The notes under the pieces are model-generated. The model ran no database searches and was not told the origin of the DNA. It worked only from the letters and a program-made list of their open reading frames with translations. Source: FEN-299 sp963727765 (GTDB lineage: Bacteria > Acidobacteriota > Vicinamibacteria > Vicinamibacterales > Fen-181). Taken from it: a DNA stretch of 64,000 nucleotides. The stretch covers positions 650,073-714,072 of the forward strand of contig CAVSGZ010000007.1 in assembly GCA_963727765.1 (NCBI GenBank), given 5' to 3'. Position numbers and translations under genes: made by a program. Position 1 is the stretch's first letter; every line of letters starts with the position of its first letter. Shown piece by piece: positions 62,867 to 64,000 of this stretch.

Positions 62867-64000
62867 CCTAACTGCTGTCCACTCAGTCACTTCGCAAGAG
62901 CCCCCGAAGCCGTCTCCACGGTCTCTCCACGGCCAGGGCCCAGCCGGCACCACCTGGTCGAGCAGCCGAATCGCACTCTCGAGCGCCGCCGGAGTCAAGT
63001 GCATGTACCGCTGGGTCGTTCCCAGGTCGGCATGTCCCGCGAGCTCCTGAATCGCCCGCGCCGGCGCGCCCCGCATCGCGAGATGCGAGCAGAACGTGTG
63101 CCGCAAGACGTGCACACCGTCCCGCGTGAGGCCCGCCCGCCGCGCCGCGAGCCTGACGAACCGCTGGACCGCCTTGAGCTCGAGCGGCTTCCCGTCGTCG
63201 AGCGTGAGCACTCGTGGCCCGCGCAGGTGTCGCGCCGCCCGCAGCGCCGCGGCCAGCCGGACCGTCAGCGGCACGTAGCGCAACCGCCCGCCCTTCGGAC
63301 TCGTGACCTGCCCTCGCCACTCGGAACGCTCCACGCACAACTGCCGCTTCGTCAGATCGACGGCGCTCCACTCCAGGGCCATGGCCTCTCCGGCCCGGAG
63401 TCCGGCTTCCCCACCGAGCAGCACGATGAGCTGCGCCCGAGGGTCGATCGCCGCGGCGGCCGTCACCAGGCGCTCGAAGTCGGCGAAGTCGTGAAACGAC
63501 GCCGAAGGCTTCGGCACTTTCAGCAGCCGGACCGCGCACGGCACGCGGTCGATGACGTTCCACTCCACCGCTTTCTTGAGCAGCGTGCTCAGCACGCTCA
63601 AAACGTTGTTGACCGTCTTGGGCGCGAGATGCGGCCATCGTCTGCTTCAGCCGCTGGACGTCCTCGTTCGTGATGGCGTCCAGCCTCTTGGTGCCCAGAG
63701 ACGGCACCAACCGAGAGCGGAGCGCCACCTGGTGCGCGTCGAGCGTGCTCGGCTTGAGGCGGTTGGCGCGCGCGTGGCCGTCCAGGAACCGCTCGACGAA
63801 CGCCGCGAGTGTCGGCACCTCCTTTCGTCGGCCCGTCTGCAGGCCGTTGGTCAGCAGTTCGCGCTCGCGGGCTTCGGCCCACCGGACGCCGCACTCTTCG
63901 ACGACACCGTCGCCTTCCGCCGTTCGCGCACCTGCTGGCCGTTCGGGAGGCGGAACCTGATGTCCAGCTCCCAGCCGCCGCCGCGGAATGGTCGGACCTT
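62804..64000 (-). CDS. Tyrosine-type site-specific integrase, two frame breaks, 5' end outside window
   Basis: Minus strand. From the right edge a frame reads WELDIRFRLPNGQQVRERRKATVSSKSAA, and a base seems missing near 63890. It resumes as VRWAEARERELL and LAAFVERFLDGHARANRLKPSTLDAHQ (SAM-like core-binding domain). An extra base near 63632 precedes LAPKTVNNVLSVLSTLLKKAVEWN. The catalytic domain has GLRAGEAMALEW (Arg), the HVLRHTFCSHLAMRG box, ELAGHADLGTTQRYMHL (His, Tyr). The frame ends at 62804 inside tRNA-Gly with SGVRESNPFRGLGKPL, a read-through of the attachment site often seen in tRNA-adjacent integrases. The element extends to the right, beyond the window. True decay or sequence error are both possible. 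Confidence 0.85.

Overview
The window is a GC-rich bacterial chromosome segment, gene-dense and almost entirely housekeeping. Three things point to Acidobacteriota, probably class Vicinamibacteria: the high GC, the mix of small overlapping operons with paired ECF sigma and zf-HC2 anti-sigma genes, and the pairing of an S55 peptidase with an exported propeller protein. This taxonomy is an inference from gene content, not a computed placement. No 16S gene or CRISPR array is present.

Layout. 1-7 kb: the 5' part of tex, an AzgA-type purine permease, an RRM RNA-binding protein, a PpiC lipoprotein with a clear terminator, and tryptophanase behind a TerC gene. 7.1-13 kb: a heat-shock operon hspR-dnaJ/cbpA-clpB-ftsH behind a near-consensus promoter that overlaps a HAIR-like operator. 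13-15.1 kb: rho and a CoA-binding protein. 15.2-23.6 kb, minus strand: ECF sigma, anti-sigma, Spy-like protein, exported unknown, recG, rsmD, coaD, aminotransferase and a GlcD-type oxidase in one tightly spaced series. 23.8-33.2 kb, plus strand: lexA, DUF3467, nth, a zincin, rsmA, rnj, ftsK, a cell-wall amidase and a small membrane protein. 33-41.5 kb, minus strand: a second ECF/anti-sigma module with a bactofilin-like membrane protein, a brnTA toxin-antitoxin module, an exported MEMO1-family protein, a CoA-transferase pair, tyrA and aroDE. 41.6-48.7 kb: S55 peptidase, beta-propeller protein, a third ECF/anti-sigma pair and ampG. 48.7-52 kb: a very large sigma-54 activator. 52-62.8 kb: aroC-def-fmt-rsmB-PASTA-rpe-(thioesterase remnant)-epimerase-bamD, then pgsA, and two sugar-nucleotide genes (GMP type and PMM). 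The right end holds tRNA-Gly(CCC), with a tyrosine integrase whose reading frame ends inside the tRNA. This is the edge of an integrated element that continues out of the window.

Working together. The heat-shock operon couples disaggregation (ClpB, DnaJ) with membrane proteolysis (FtsH) under HspR. The aroDE-tyrA and aroC genes serve aromatic amino acid synthesis. def-fmt-rsmB and rsmA/rsmD serve translation. ampG and the amidase serve murein turnover. The epimerase, GMP and PMM genes feed surface polysaccharide.

Two features dominate the hunt. First, seven otherwise conserved genes carry single-base frame breaks (TerC, GlcD, amidase, propeller, aroC, rsmB, integrase, the last with two). Several lie in G/C runs and two of the genes are normally essential, which points to residual sequence error rather than decay. 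Second, five intergenic spots hold short repeats in strict 7-nt register, a pattern I do not recognise for this group. There are also two apparent internal deletions: tyrA has lost its FRDxTR-bearing domain, and a YbgC-type thioesterase is reduced to 45 codons.
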